From Kitagawia praeruptora (lineage: Eukaryota; Streptophyta; Magnoliopsida; Apiales; Apiaceae), in NCBI GenBank assembly GCA_037693485.1, contig CM075344.1, positions 20,482,501-20,546,500 of the forward strand: 64,000 nucleotides of DNA. The letters run 5' to 3'. The notes under the pieces were generated by a model. The model made no database searches and was not told where the DNA came from. It saw only the letters and a list, made by a program, of their open reading frames with translations. Below are positions 33,887-47,700 of the stretch, piece after piece (positions within the stretch are counted from its first letter, which is position 1; each line of letters begins with the position of its first letter). The position numbers were made by a program, and so were the translations under genes.

Positions 33887-34392
33887 CCAAAAAAGAGGTC
33901 GAAAATGACATCTGAGCCCCAGAACATGAAATCAGAAATTTGAAAACTGGAAGTTGCAAATGAGGTTGCAAAAGTTGCAATTGAGGAAGGTAGTATTTTT
34001 GGAATTTTGAAAACATAAAAGTATAATGAGGTAGTATTTTTGAAAAAATGATTTTATAGAAGTGAAAAGATAGTTGGGTGGTAGTAAAATTGGAAATAAT
34101 TATTAAAATCTTATGTATTTATGTAAATATCCCATTTAACTTCTATCAAAGTTGGTTGGGTTCTCTACACAAAAAAATTTAATTGACAAATATAATTTGT
34201 TATTTGAGTCTAAAAGTATGGTTTTAAAAACAACAAACATTTTCTATTTTTGGAAACTAAAAGTAATTATTGTTTTGGGCCATTTTCAATTTTGGCATGA
34301 GCCCAAGTTTCGGCCCAAATCTCACATATATGTATGGGAATAGGTCTAGGACAAGTCGGTCTATGATTTCTTCCTACATTACATTTAACCTA

Positions 34393-35354
34393 ATGGCAGC
34401 CGCGGCGGCCATAATGATCTCATATTTACTACACTTTCTTGGCTGCTGTACTCTCCTCTACTTCAAACCTGTTTGCAAATCATGGAGTAAGATCATCTCT
34501 AGCCCTGAATTTGTCCAAATTCACCTTGCCAATTTCCACAAAAAGTAGCATTCTGTTCTGAGATTTACCACAAAATGGTCAAAAGTCCAAGGATGACGAT
34601 TCAATTAGGCTCAACTTGCCACAATATCCTAATGGTATGTTTCTTCACAGGGACTTTTGTAATGGTTTTGTTTGTACTGCTAATGATTTTGGTAATGTTA
34701 TGGTTTAAGACACTTCCAACCCTAAAAATGGAATCAGGCGTTTTATATGCTTAGGGTTTGGATGAAAATGAGAGACTACTTTCAAGAAGCATCTATTTGT
34801 GTTTCTTTTATGTGTTAATTCGGGTTTAGTTATTTTGTTCATTACTGGTTCGTCAAGCATGATGAACTTTGTTCTTATAAACAAATACTGCACCAGATAG
34901 GCAAGGTCAGGGAATACTATGACAAACTTTTGACTAAGAATTCAATTAACACTGCAATGAGACAACAGCATATGTTAACTTTTTTTCATCATTTTGTTTA
35001 ATTCTCATGAGGCAATAATTTAAATTATGAAAATTTAAATGTTTATCCCCCAATTTTATCATAGCAAATAATATGTGATGTTCGCTTGTGAAATGATAGG
35101 AGGTTTATGTTTATGCTATAATGTTATGTTCTGCGTGAATTGATAGAGAGGTCTCTGGTTATGCTGCTGATGTCTGTATATATATTTGCAATCACTATTC
35201 AAAAAAAAAGACTGAAATTTTGATACTTGTTTTTTTACGTACCATTGAACAAGTGTTGCATTAGAGAGGGAAATACCAAGATTGTGACTATTGGTTTGAA
35301 GAATTGTGAGACTGATGCTGCTATTCATTTTCCTTCTTCTAGACATGTCATTCA
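34393..35354 (+). pseudogene. F-box protein pseudogene, sense arm, unit 3
   Basis: Near-identical to the copy at 5012-5975, with the same 51-codon open piece (34393-34548), the same frameshift within the F-box and the same downstream stops. The shared lesions show that the gene was already dead when the unit was duplicated. Confidence 0.75.
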
Positions 35355-35621
35355 TCGAATCAAGAACAGAAAGTTGTCAAGCTTTGACACCAAAAGCCTA
35401 TGACAAACTTGTTGGAAAATTTAAATATGAATTTTAAAAGGCTTGCTATTGATATTGCTATTGATAGGGCTTTGTATTAACAGAAAGTTTAACATTAGCA
35501 AGCTCAGCAAGCCTAGCTAGCAAACAATAAAAAGCCAATTACAATTCATTTTTAAGCCTCTCTTTCCACCAAGTGGGTCGGTGGATTTTGGTGGCAAGGC
35601 TTGACAACTTTTTAATGTTTA

Positions 35622-36708
35622 ATCAATGAATGACATGTCTTTTTGAGAAGGAAAAACAGTTAACAGCATCAATTGCACCATTCTTCAAACCATTAGTCAC
35701 AATCTTGTTCTTTCCCTCTCTAATGTAACACTTTTTCAGCGGTAAGAAAACAAGAATCAAATTTTCATTCGTTTTGAATAGTGGATTGCAAATATATACG
35801 CACACAGCTGCAGTATAACCATGTATCTCTTTATCAATTCATGCAAAACGTAACATTATAGCAGAAGCACAAACCTCCTATCATTTCACATGCGAACATC
35901 ACATATGATTTCCTAGGATAAAGTTGCGAGATAAACATTTAAATTTTCATAACTTATAATTATTGCCTCATAACAATTGGATGAAATGATGGAGAAAAGT
36001 TAACACCTGCTGCTGTCTCATTGCATTGTGAATTGAATTCGTTGTCAAAAGTTTGTCATAGTATTCCCGGCCATGCCTATCTCCTGTAAAATTTGATTAT
36101 AAGCAGAAATGTAAAATTTGACTAACCAGTGATGAACAAAATAATTAAACCCCAAAACAAAAAAGAAACTAAAAAAGGTACTCACTTTTTTTATTGAATC
36201 TGTGCACTAGGTTAACTCATCAACTTTCTTGAGTAACTCCTCCTTGGTATGAAAAAAGAGGCCAACACACAAATAAATCAGTCTACACAAGAATTTGATA
36301 CATATTATCATACACATGAATCTAAAAACTCCTAAAAAAATAGCGGATCACTCATTGTACTATAATTAAGAAGTATGTAAAACGCCATTTGATTTCATTT
36401 TTAGGGTTGGAAGTGTCTTTGACCATAACTTTAGCATAATCATTAGCAGTAGAAAAAATCTATTACAAAAGCTTGGGTGAAGAAACATACCGTTAGGATA
36501 TTGTGGGTCGAGCCTAATTGTTTTTATATTGGACTTCTGACCATTTTCTTGTTAATCTGAGAATAGATGGCTTTTGTTTTGTCGAAATTGGTGAGGTGAA
36601 TTCGAACAAATTCAGGACTTCAGATTAACTTACTCCATGATTTGCAAAAAGGTTTGAAGGGGGAGAGTGAAAGTATAGCAGCCAAGAGAGTGAAGTAAAT
36701 ATGAGATC
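35622..36708 (-). pseudogene. F-box protein pseudogene, antisense arm, unit 3
   Basis: Near-identical to 6243-7329 on the minus strand, with the same 60-codon terminal open piece (35805-35623) and the same broken F-box. It pairs with 34393-35354 as an inverted repeat. Confidence 0.68.
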
Positions 36709-39700
36709 TCCGCTCTCGGAGAGAATGATGATCAGTGCCAATGTGGATATTTGGTCAAATGCAATGTAGGAAGAAATCATAGATTTGTCCTAGACGTAAT
36801 TCCATACATGCATTTATGTGATATTTGTGTAGAAAGAAGAAGCATATCTTCTATGTTATAAATCTATATTTTAAGTTGTTAATTGCTATACAAATATATA
36901 GGTATATTCTTACATTGGATGAATTTGTTGCTTAAAATTTACTACGGCCTCTTTTTTGTAGATCATGCTTGATATCTTTTGTTGTAGTGCTGCTGGCTAC
37001 TTGTTTGAAAATTCAAAATCGATAATCGTAGGAAGATTGTTCCATTAATTATTTATTTTTTGATATTGTTTTTTGTGCAAGACCTAGTTTTCCTAGAGTG
37101 AATGAAGGGGTTGCAGGTTTCGTATTTTGAAAACCTCTCCTGTGAATCTTAGTACAATCTTATTCGAGGATACTCGAGGTGTGCCTTGCCCACACTTAGT
37201 CCCTCTTGCCAGAATCAAAATTAAAATTCAATTGGTTAATTTTATCTATTACAACATCAATGACAATTGCATTTTATAAATCTTCATTCGGCATTAATAT
37301 GTGTTTAATTGTTTTTGTACAAGATAGTATATAACGCACCAATACTCTCTACCTTTAAGTGGTTGATAAGTTTGGAAAAAACTTTAATTGTGAGAAATCA
37401 ATTCATCCACAATTAGAAATTCTTCCAATCAACTGATCTATACACGAATTGTTTGTTTTTATGGTTCTAAGTTTAATTCAATTAGAGGGTGATGGAATAG
37501 GCTCCAGACGAGATTTTATATCCGTTAATTTTAGGTCTTGATTCGATTCTTCTTCATTTTCGAGAATTGTCAAATAACGTCGTACAATATTAAATTTTAG
37601 GATTATAATAAGTTTTACTAACTAGAAGAAGTTTAATTTAGTAAGTTATAAGTGAAGTCAGCCCCTCGATCAATTATCATATATGATACGTTAACAATGG
37701 GAATCCTTAACATTAATTTGAGGTACTCTACTACACTCGTCAACATATGATCCACATGCACATTTATAACACTACACCATAGATTGCTTTACGCAACCAA
37801 ACTTGATAAAATTTCTTAAAAATCGTAGTTATTACTTGAAAAATTATGATAAATTTGGAGATATTGCAATACTTTTGAAAATTGTTACAATTGAATTGAC
37901 AAAGTGTTACTTTATAAAAAAATCGAACTCTGTTGCAACGATTTCACAAAACCGTTGCCTTTGATTTAACATTTTTGGACCAATTTATTGGCGGGTTAAA
38001 AAAAAGAAGCGGGATTTTAAACTTTTTTTTGCCCGACATTACTCAAACAAGCTGGATAACTAAAATTGTTTATATAACAATAATAGAGTGAAAGAAAAAC
38101 ACTTCAACTTTTTTTTTTGTCAGGGAAAAAACACTTAACTTTAAATACAAAACATAAAAATGTAAAAATATAGAAATCAAGATGAACGAAAAGAGAAGGA
38201 AAAGAAGTAAATCGAAGAGTGGAGTCAGAGCTCGAAGATTCAAGCTGAAATAGACAAAAATTCCAATAGAGGTAGGTTCTACCCCAAATAATTGGTTTTT
38301 AAATCGAATAGGCATGTTGATGTATGTTTCAATTAGGGTTTATTTATACTCGAAGTATTCTTTTCTTGGCCTTATTTATTGTTGATTTAAGGTTATGTTT
38401 GTTAGTTAGGGCTTCAATTTGTTGTTATTGGGTTATGTTTGTGCTTCAATTTGAGATTTTTAAAGAGTAGCGAGTTTATTAATTTTGGGCTTTAGTTTGT
38501 ATACATACATATTGGGTATGTGTGTATGTGAAGAGGGTAGCTACACTTGAGTTTATGTTTACAATTTGAGAATTTTATTAGTGTACTTAGTTTTAAGATT
38601 TTTGCTTCATTAATTTTAGAACTAGTTTGCATATGTATATGTGCAGAGTATATGCACTTAATTTTATATGTTTCGATTTTTGTTTACAAGTATCATCTTC
38701 CTTTGTTGTTCTTTTCAGCTATACCCATATTTTATCTATCTATGAATTTGTGTAGAATTACGATGAATTGGATTTGCAAAGATGAAACTCTTGCTTTAGC
38801 CATTGAAAGAAAGGTATATTTATTTATAGGCATTTCATTGATAGTGGTCTTGCATGGTACTAGTATTATAACCTATTTAACTCAAATTTGTCAGATAAGA
38901 ATACTTGAAGTTGCAATGAATTTAACGATGTAATTGTTTAGAACACCTCAGGTTGTTTGGTTAATTTGTTGATTGCAAATGGTATGCCCTTTTTTCATAT
39001 TTGTGTTACTTGATTATATATGTTTGTATATGTATTTCGATTGAATGTTGCAACAGGTACACGACTAGGTGATTATCTAAGCTCTCAGGTTTTCTCTCCT
39101 TGTCAAGTTCCTCAATGGTAAAAAACATTTTAGACTACTCCAGGTCTATTTGATAGGTTCTTGGTATATATTATATTATTGTTAAGTTATTTGATTGGTT
39201 GTAGGTATTGTAGGTTTGTATGTATTTTTTTATGGTCCGCCTCTCCATCCTGATTTTGACTCTGTGTATTTTTATTCTTCTTTCTAGTGCGACTGATTCC
39301 ATGATTCCAATATGTGACAACAAAGGTTTAAATTACGGACACCATCAATAATAATATATATGTAATAGTTAGAGAAGTGGTATGGAAGTATATCATGTCG
39401 GGTGCTAATTGTAGTATGTAAACTTCTACTTTTTGATAAAAGGTTATTATATAAAATTTAAGACAAATATAAAATAATAGATTTATCAAGTACACATGAA
39501 ATTATTGTTTATCCTATGTACTAGTATTATGGAAGTTTGAGGTTTAGCCTGTGAATTTGCTATTGATATGCTACTCTAGCCAAATACAAGAGCTTTAATG
39601 GCAACCTTCAGCTCTCTTTGGGTTTGTTTCTTATTACTGGAGCTTCATCCTCAATGCCCTCGACAACTATGAGAGGGTTTGGCTTGACACCAACTTTCCG

Positions 39701-41191
39701 GAGGGACATGAAAATATTTACTTTGGATGCTTATGCAAATGGAGTACCAAAATTTGCATATGGAGTACTTAAGGTATTAGAACTTGTATATACGAGCCTC
39801 AACCCGTATAACAGTAACTCTTAACTTCATTATGGATTATTATTTTAGTTTGTTGAATATTTTAGCTAATTTTAAATTTCACTCGATCAAAGTATATTAC
39901 TCAGTCTTTAGTTGATAATAGGTTTGTTTAAATATACTACTCTATTTTGAAATGCTGGTGAAATATTAAGAAAAGATCGAACTCAGGATTATAGTAGTAA
40001 AAACTTTGGATCTCCTTTTATCAATTATATTAGTCATTATATTATTAAGTAGTAGGTACAATTTAATCTCGAGTGCGTAATTTTTTTTTTTTTTGAATAA
40101 TCTTATGGCTTCTCTCATAATTGTTCAATTTTCTTCATTTTTAAATGTAACGGTCTTGTTTCTATGATAAATTTATGTTACATCTAAAACAATCAATTAA
40201 ATCTACACTAATTATCATATGCATGATTGATCTCTCGACTTTCATGCATTGTGCGTACTATATGCCGTTACTGGTATTAATTCTTTTTCTATATTTAAAT
40301 CAAGTAAATAGCTTGCACTTTTGTACTACTTGTGAAGTTTGCACGGTTGTGCAGTTAGTAGGAAGCCACTTGACTTCGATTGCTATGCATTAACTTATAT
40401 CAATATCTATTTTGTGTGTATGCATATAAGTATGTATAATTTGTTTTATTATTTTTTATTGGCAAGTACACATGCTCACTTCTCATACATCACTGATTTC
40501 TTGTGGTGATTACTTGCTTGTAAAATATATTTTATATAAATTTTTTTAAAAAGCAATGTAGGTGGAGTTAAACTAGAAAAGATTAGACTACAATGTATTT
40601 TTATTCACAATTATGCAAAAAAAAATTGGTCTTGCTAAGCAGGTCTTAACTCCGTATTCGCTTTAATAGAGCTTGTACGGATTTGTTTTGGGCACATTCC
40701 AAAAGGTCTCATTCTAATTTAGTTAACTAGCAATCTGCCCCTCCTATGGACACATGCTGAATTTGTCTCCTTTCTATGTGACCTGACTCCCACTTGATTT
40801 ATAGTTGTTTTCGGGGACACTCCAAAAGGTCTCATTCTAATTTAGTTAATTGGTTGTTTATTAACTAGCAATGTATTTGGGGGACATTCCAAAAGGTCTC
40901 ATTCTAATTTGGTTAACTGGTTGTTTATTAAGTAGCAATCTGCCCCTCCTATGGGACAACTCCTAATAATCTTCCCATTCACACATTATGCTCGACACGT
41001 GCTGAATGTGCCTCCTTTCCATGTGACCTGACTCCCCCTTGATCTATAGTGGAAATCGACCTGGCTCCCCCTAGTCCGATACTCTACAAAGTCCATCTGC
41101 TCCCCTTAATCTTAAGCCCAATCTGGGATAGCCCATCCACCTCTTCGTGGATCCATTTCGGAAGCCCATGTTAAGATCGTTATAGACCATT

Positions 41192-41199
41192 AGGACTAG
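41192..41199. other. Empty hAT target site, unit 3
   Basis: A single AGGACTAG between AGACCATT and CTTGCTCAG, with no footprint. It corresponds to the occupied sites at 11849-11856 and 49279-49286. Confidence 0.8.
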
Positions 41200-41744
41200 C
41201 TTGCTCAGTCGCCTTAACTCTATTAGTATAATATTGTCTGTTTTGGGTCCAAACACCACAAAATTATTTTTGGTCATATTCAAAAGAACAAATTGTAATG
41301 TAATTAATTGACTGCTTATTAACCACAAATGTGGGACAACTCCTAACAAAAAAACAGTATGTCATATAAAAACCATATAGAAAGCAATACATTTATAACA
41401 AAGCAAATAGACCAATGAATATGGATGTTGGGCTGATTTCACCCTAGTTACTTAGTCGTTCTTCAAAAATATTTAATTATTTTTTATAAAAAAATATTGT
41501 CTATTATTTGAGTTTCAAAGTAGCATTTTAAATTATTTGGTCTTTTTCAATCAAATAAACATGTTGTAAGTAAGGAAAAACATTGTTACCATAAAAACTG
41601 AACAAAAATTGATAAAAAAAATTGTAGATAGAATATTTATTTATAATGTTTTATTTTTGGGAGAATAAATGATTATTTGTTTATTTAACACCATTTTGTT
41701 GACCTAATATGGCTCAGTTTTATTCCGAGGCCATTAATTTACTA

Positions 41745-42050
41745 CTCCCTCCCTAGCTTACAAAATTCTGGTACAATTTTGAAATAAAAATTATTTCTAT
41801 TAGTTGTCCATTTCAGTTTTTAATATAATTTTTAAATAAATATTCAAAATTACTTTTTAATTTCATATTTCTGAAATCAACTCTATTTAAGATATATCCA
41901 ATTTACGTTTACAAGATTAACTCTATTCCACATATTTAATTCAATTAATGAATTAAAAATTACATGTAAATGAAAGGTTTCTATTAACAATAAATTTTTA
42001 TAATATGCCTAATTTTTTGAAAGTGGATTAGTATATTGAAATGGAGGGAA
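41745..42050. mobile_element. Stowaway-like MITE, unit 3
   Basis: Same ends and TA flanks as 32309-32613. The left end reads CTCCCTCCCTAGC. Confidence 0.75.
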
Positions 42051-42439
42051 TATACTTTTATCATACATTACATTAAAATGATCTAAACTAATTTTAGTTC
42101 TTACGAGATGTAATTAGTTTTTATGTTAAGAAATATGAAAGTAATGATTTAGAAGATCTAATAAATGGCAATTTAACTACTATCAAAGTTGGTTGGGTTC
42201 TCTACACAAAAAAAATTAATTGACAAATATAATTTGTTATTTGAGTCTAAAAGTATGGTTTTAAAAACAACAAGCATTTTCTATTTTTGGAAACTAAAAG
42301 TAATTATTGTTTTGGGCCATTTTCAATTTTGGCATGAGCCCAAGTTTCGGCCCAAATCTCACATATATGTATATATATGTATGTGAATAGGTCTAGGACA
42401 AGTCGGTCTATGATTTCTTCCTACATTACATTTAACCTA

Positions 42440-43403
42440 ATGGCAGCCGCGGCGGCCATATTGATCTCATATTTACTACACTTTCTTGGCTGCTGTACTC
42501 TCCTCTACTTCAAACCTGTTTGCAAATCATGGAGTAAGATCATCTCTAGCCCTGAATTTGTCCAAATTCACCTTGCCAATTTCCACAAAAAGTAGCATTC
42601 TGTTCTGAGATTTACCACAAAATGGTCAAAAGTCCAAGGATGACGATTCAATTAGGCTCAACTTGCCACAATATCCTAATGGTATGTTTCTTCACAGGGA
42701 CTTTTGTAATGGTTTTGTTTGTACTGCTAATGATTTTGGTAATGTTATGGTTTAAGACACTTCCAACCCTAAAAATGGAATCAGGCGTTTTATATGCTTA
42801 GGGTTTGGATGAAAATGAGAGACTACTTTCAAGAAGCATCTATTTGTGTTTCTTTTATGTGTTAATTCGGGTTTAGTTATTTTGTTCATTACTGGTTCGT
42901 CAAGCATGATGAACTTTGTTCTTATAAACAAATACGGCACCAGATAGGCAAGGTCAGGGAATACTCTGACAAACTTTTGACTAAGAATTCAATTAACACT
43001 GCAATGAGACAACAGCATATGTTAACTTTTTTTCATCATTTTGTTTAATTCTCATGAGGCAATAATTTAAATTATGAAAATTTAAATGTTTATCCCCCAA
43101 TTTTATCATAGCAAATAATATGTGATGTTCGCTTGTGAAATGATAGGAGGTTTATGTTTATGCTATAATGTTATGTTCGGCGTGAATTGATAGAGAGGTC
43201 TCTGGTTATGCTGCTGATGTCTGTATATATATTTGCAATCACTATTCAAAAAAAAAAAGACTGAAATTTTGATACTTGTTTTTTTACGTACCATTGAACA
43301 AGTGTTGCATTAGAGAGGGAAATACCAAGATTGTGACTATTGGTTTGAAGAATTGTGAGACTGATGCTGCTATTCATTTTCCTTCTTCTAGACATGTCAT
43401 TCA
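42440..43403 (+). pseudogene. F-box protein pseudogene, sense arm, unit 4
   Basis: Same structure as the other sense arms. In this copy a short TATATATGTATG expansion just upstream (about 42367-42382) changes the leader, and one codon of the open piece differs (Ile-Leu-Ile rather than Ile-Met-Ile). The F-box is still frameshifted. Confidence 0.75.
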
Positions 43404-43670
43404 TCGAATCAAGAACAGAAAGTTGTCAAGCTTTGACACCAAAAGCCTGTGACAAACTTGATGGAAAATTTAAATATGAATTTTAAAAGGCTTGCTATTG
43501 ATATTGCTATTGATAGGGCTTTGTATTAACAGAAAGTTAAACATTAGCAAGCTCAGCAAGCCTAGCTAGCAAACAATAAAAAGCCCATTACAGTTCATTT
43601 TTAAGCCTCTCTTTCCACCAAGTGGGTCGGTGGATTTTGGTGGCAAGGCTTGACAACTTTTTACTGTTTA

Positions 43671-44757
43671 ATCAATGAATGACATGTCTTTTTGAGAAGG
43701 AAAAACAGTTAACAGCATCAATTGCACCATTCTTCAAACCATTAGTCACAATCTTGTTCTTTCCCTCTCTAATGTAACACTTTTTCAGCGGTAAGAAAAC
43801 AAGAATCAAATTTTCATTCGTTTTGAATAGTGGATTGCAAATATATACGCACACAGCTGCAGTATAACCATGGATCTCTTTATCAATTCACGCAAAACAT
43901 AACATTATAGCAGAAGCACAAACCTCCTATCATTTCACAAGCGAACATCACATATGATTTCCTAGGATAAAGTTGCGAGATGAAGATTAAAATTTTCATA
44001 ACTTATAATTATTGCCTCATAAGAATTGGATGAAATGATGGAGAAAAGTTAACACCTGCTGCTGTCTCATTGCATTGTGAATTGAATTCGTTGTCAAAAG
44101 TTTGTCATAGTATTCCCGGCCATGCCTATCTCCTGTAAAATTTGATTATAAGCAGAAATGTAAAATTTGACTAACCAGTGATGAACAAAATAATTAAACC
44201 CCAAAACAAAAAAGAAACTAAAAAAGGTACTCACTTTTTTTATTGAATCTGTGCACTAGGTTAACTCATCAACTTTCTTGAGTAACTCCTCCTTGGTATG
44301 AAAAAAGAGGCCAACACACAAATAAATCAGTCTACACAAGAATTTGATACATATTATCATACACATGAATCTAAAAACTCCTAAAAAAATAGCGGATCAC
44401 TCATTGTACTATAATTAAGAAGTATGTAAAACGCCATTTGATTTCATTTTTAGGGTTGGAAGTGTCTTTGACCATAACTTTAGCATAATCATTAGCAGTA
44501 GAAAAAATCTATTACAAAAGCTTGGGTGAAGAAACATACCATTAGGATATTGTGGGTCGAGCCTAATTGTTTTTATATTGGACTTCTGACCATTTTCTTG
44601 TTAATCTGAGAATAGATGGCTTTTGTTTTGTCGAAATTGGTGAGGTGAATTCGAACAAATTCAGGACTTCAGATTAACTTACTCCATGATTTGCAAAAAG
44701 GTTTGAAGGGGGAGAGTGAAAGTATAGCAGCCAAGAGAGTGAAGTAAATATGAGATC
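43671..44757 (-). pseudogene. F-box protein pseudogene, antisense arm, unit 4
   Basis: Minus-strand partner of 42440-43403, near-identical to 6243-7329, with the same terminal open piece (43854-43672). Confidence 0.68.
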
Positions 44758-47700
44758 TCCGCTCTCGGAGAGAATGATGATCAGTGCCAATGTGGATATT
44801 TGGTCAAATGCAATGTAGGAAGAAATCATAGATTTGTCCTAGACGTAATTCCATACATGCATATGTGATATTTGTGTAGAAAGAAGAAGCATATCTTCTA
44901 TGTTATAAATCTATATTTTAAGTTGTTAATTGCTATACAAATATATAGGTATATTCTTACATTGGATGAATTTGTTGCTTAAAATTTACTACGGCCTCTT
45001 TTTTGTAGATCATGCTTGATATCTATTGTTGTAGTGCTGCTGGCTACTTGTTTGAAAATTCAAAATCGATAATCGTAGGAAGATTGTTCCATTAATTATT
45101 TATTTTTTGATATTGTTTTTTGTGCAAGACCTAGTTTTCCTAGAGTGAATGAAGGGGTTGCAGGTTTCGTATTTTGAAAACCTCTCCTGTGAATCTTAGT
45201 ACAATCTTAGTCGAGGATACTCGAGGTGTGCCTTGCCCACACTTAGTCCCTCTTGCCAGAATCAAAATTAAAATTCAATTGGTTAATTTTATCTATTACA
45301 ACATCAATGACAATTGCATTTTATAAATCTTCATTTGGCATTAATATGTGTTTAATTGTTTTTGTACAAGATAGTATATAACGCACCAATACTCTCTACC
45401 TTTAAGTGGTTGATAAGTTTGGAAAAAACTTTAATTGTGAGAAATCAATTCATCCACAATTAGAAATTCATCCAATCAACTGATCTGTACACGAATTGTT
45501 TGTTTTTATGGTTCTAAGTTTAATTCAATTAGAGGGTGATGGAATAGGCTCCAGACGAGATTTTATATCCGTTAATTTTAGGTCTTGATTCGATTCTTCC
45601 TCATTTTCGAGAATTGTCAAATAACGTCGTACAATATTATATTTTAGGATTATAATAAGTTTTACTAACTAGAAGAAGTTTAATTTAGTAAGTTATAAGT
45701 GAAGTCAGCCCCTCGATCAATTATCATATATGATACGTTAACAATGGGAATCCTTAACATTAATTTGAGGTACTCTACTACACTCGTCAACATATGATCC
45801 ACATGCACAATTATAACACTACACCATAGATTGCTTTGCGCAACCAAACTTGATAAAATTTCTTAAAAATCGTAGTTATTACTTGAAAAATTATGATAAA
45901 TTTGGAGATATTGCAATACTTTTGAAAATTGTTACAATTGAATTGACAAAGTGTTACTTTATAAAAAAATCGAACTCTGTTGCAACGATTTCACAAAACT
46001 GTTGCCGTTGATTTAACATTTTTGGACCAATTTATTGGCGTGTTAAAAAAAAGAAGCGGGATTTTAAACTTTTTTTTGCCCGACATTACTCAAACAAGCG
46101 GGATAACTAAAATTGTTTATATAACAATAATAGAGTGAAAGAAAAACACTTTAACTTTTTTTTTTTTGTCAGGGAAAAAACACTTAACTTTAAATACAAA
46201 ACATAAAAATGTAAAAATATAGAAATCAAGATGAACGGAAAGAGAAGGAAAAGAAGTAAATCGAAGAGTGGAGTCAGAGCTCGAAGATTCAAGGTGAAAT
46301 AGACTAAAATTCCAATAGAGGTAGGTTTTTCCCCAAATAATTGGTTTTTAAATCGAATAGGCATGTTGATGAATGTTTCAATTAGGGTTTATTTATACTC
46401 GAAGTATTCTTTTCTTGGCCTTATTTATTGTTGATTTAAGGTTATGTTTGTTAGTTAGGGCTTCAATTTGTTGTTATTGGGTTATGTTTGTGCTTCAATT
46501 TGAGATTTTTAAAGAGTAACGAGTTTATTAATTTTGGGCTTTAGTTTGTATACATACATATTGGGTATGTGTGTATGTGTAGAGGGTATCTACACTTGAG
46601 TTTATGTTTACAATTTGAGAATTTTATTAGTGTACTTAGTTTGTAATTTAAGATTTTTGCTTCATTAATTTTAGAACTAGTTTGCATATGTATATGTGCA
46701 GAGTATATGCACTTAATTTTATATGTTTCGATTTTTGTTTACAAGTATCATCTTCCTTTGTTGTTCTTTTCAGCTATACCCATATTTTATCTATCTATGA
46801 ATTTGTGTAGAATTACGATGAATTGGATTTGCAAAGATGAAACTCTTGCTTTAGCCATTGAAAGAAAGGTATATTTATTTATAGGCATTTCATTGATAGT
46901 GGTCTTGCATGGTACTAGTATTATAACCTATTTAACTCAAATTTGTCAGATAAGAATACTTGAAGTTGCAATGAATTTAACGATGTAATTGTTTAGAACA
47001 CCTCAGGTTGTTTGGTTAATTTGTTGATTGCAAATGGTATGCCCTTTTTTCATATCTGTGTTACTTGATTATATAGGTTTGTATATGTATTTCGATTGAA
47101 TGTTGCAACAGGTACACGACTAGGTGATTATCTAAGCTCTCAGGTTTTCTCTCCTTGTCAAGTTCCTCAATGGTAAAAAACATTTTAGACTACTCCAGGT
47201 CTATTTGATAGGTTCTTGGTATATATTATATTATTGTTAAGTTATTTGATAGGTTGTTGGTATTGTAGGTTTGTATGTAATTTTTTATGGTCCGCCTCTC
47301 CATCCTGATTTTGACTCTGTGTTTTTTTATTCTTCTTTCTAGTGCGACTGATTCCATGATTCCAATATGTGACAACAAAGGTTTAAATTACGGACACCAT
47401 CAATAATAATATATATGTAATAGTTAGAGAAGTGGTATGGAAGTATATCATGTCGGGTGCTAATTGTAGTATGTAAACTTCTTCTTTTTGATAAAAGGTT
47501 ATTATATAAAATTTAAGACAGTAATGAAAAGAACGAGGAAATAAAATAATAGATTTATCAAGTACACATGAAATTATTGTTTATCCTATGTACTAGTATT
47601 ATGGAAGTTTGAGGTTTAGCCTGTGAATTTGCTATTGATATGCTACTCTAGCAAAATACAAGAGCTTTAATGGCAACCTTCAGCTCTCTTTGGGTTTGTT

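Larger units (their letters stand above)
32743..34133. mobile_element. Palindromic (foldback) Mutator-like element
   Basis: The ends are GGGATAGTTTCAAAACTACC and, inverted, GGGATATTTACATAAATACA. The flanks are the 9-mers ATTTAACTA (32734-32742) and ATTTAACTT (34134-34142), one mismatch. The unoccupied form ATTTAACTACTATC is present at the 3/4 and 4/5 junctions. A 9-bp duplication fits Mutator-like elements. Inside, 32830-34014 is a near-perfect palindrome centred near 33422. No transposase is encoded; the many open frames are repeats of TTGCAACTG read in different phases. Confidence 0.75.
34143..42179. repeat. Tandem unit 3 (about 8.04 kb, no hAT)
   Basis: This is a complete unit in the order F-box inverted pair, Q block, R block, empty hAT site (41192-41199) and S block with Stowaway-like MITE. 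It shares variants with unit 5, such as AAGCTGGATAAC near 38050, GCGGGTTAA near 37992, GTTCTGCGTG near 35128 and CATTTATGTGAT near 36812. It is the best guide to the unit structure without insertions. Confidence 0.88.
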
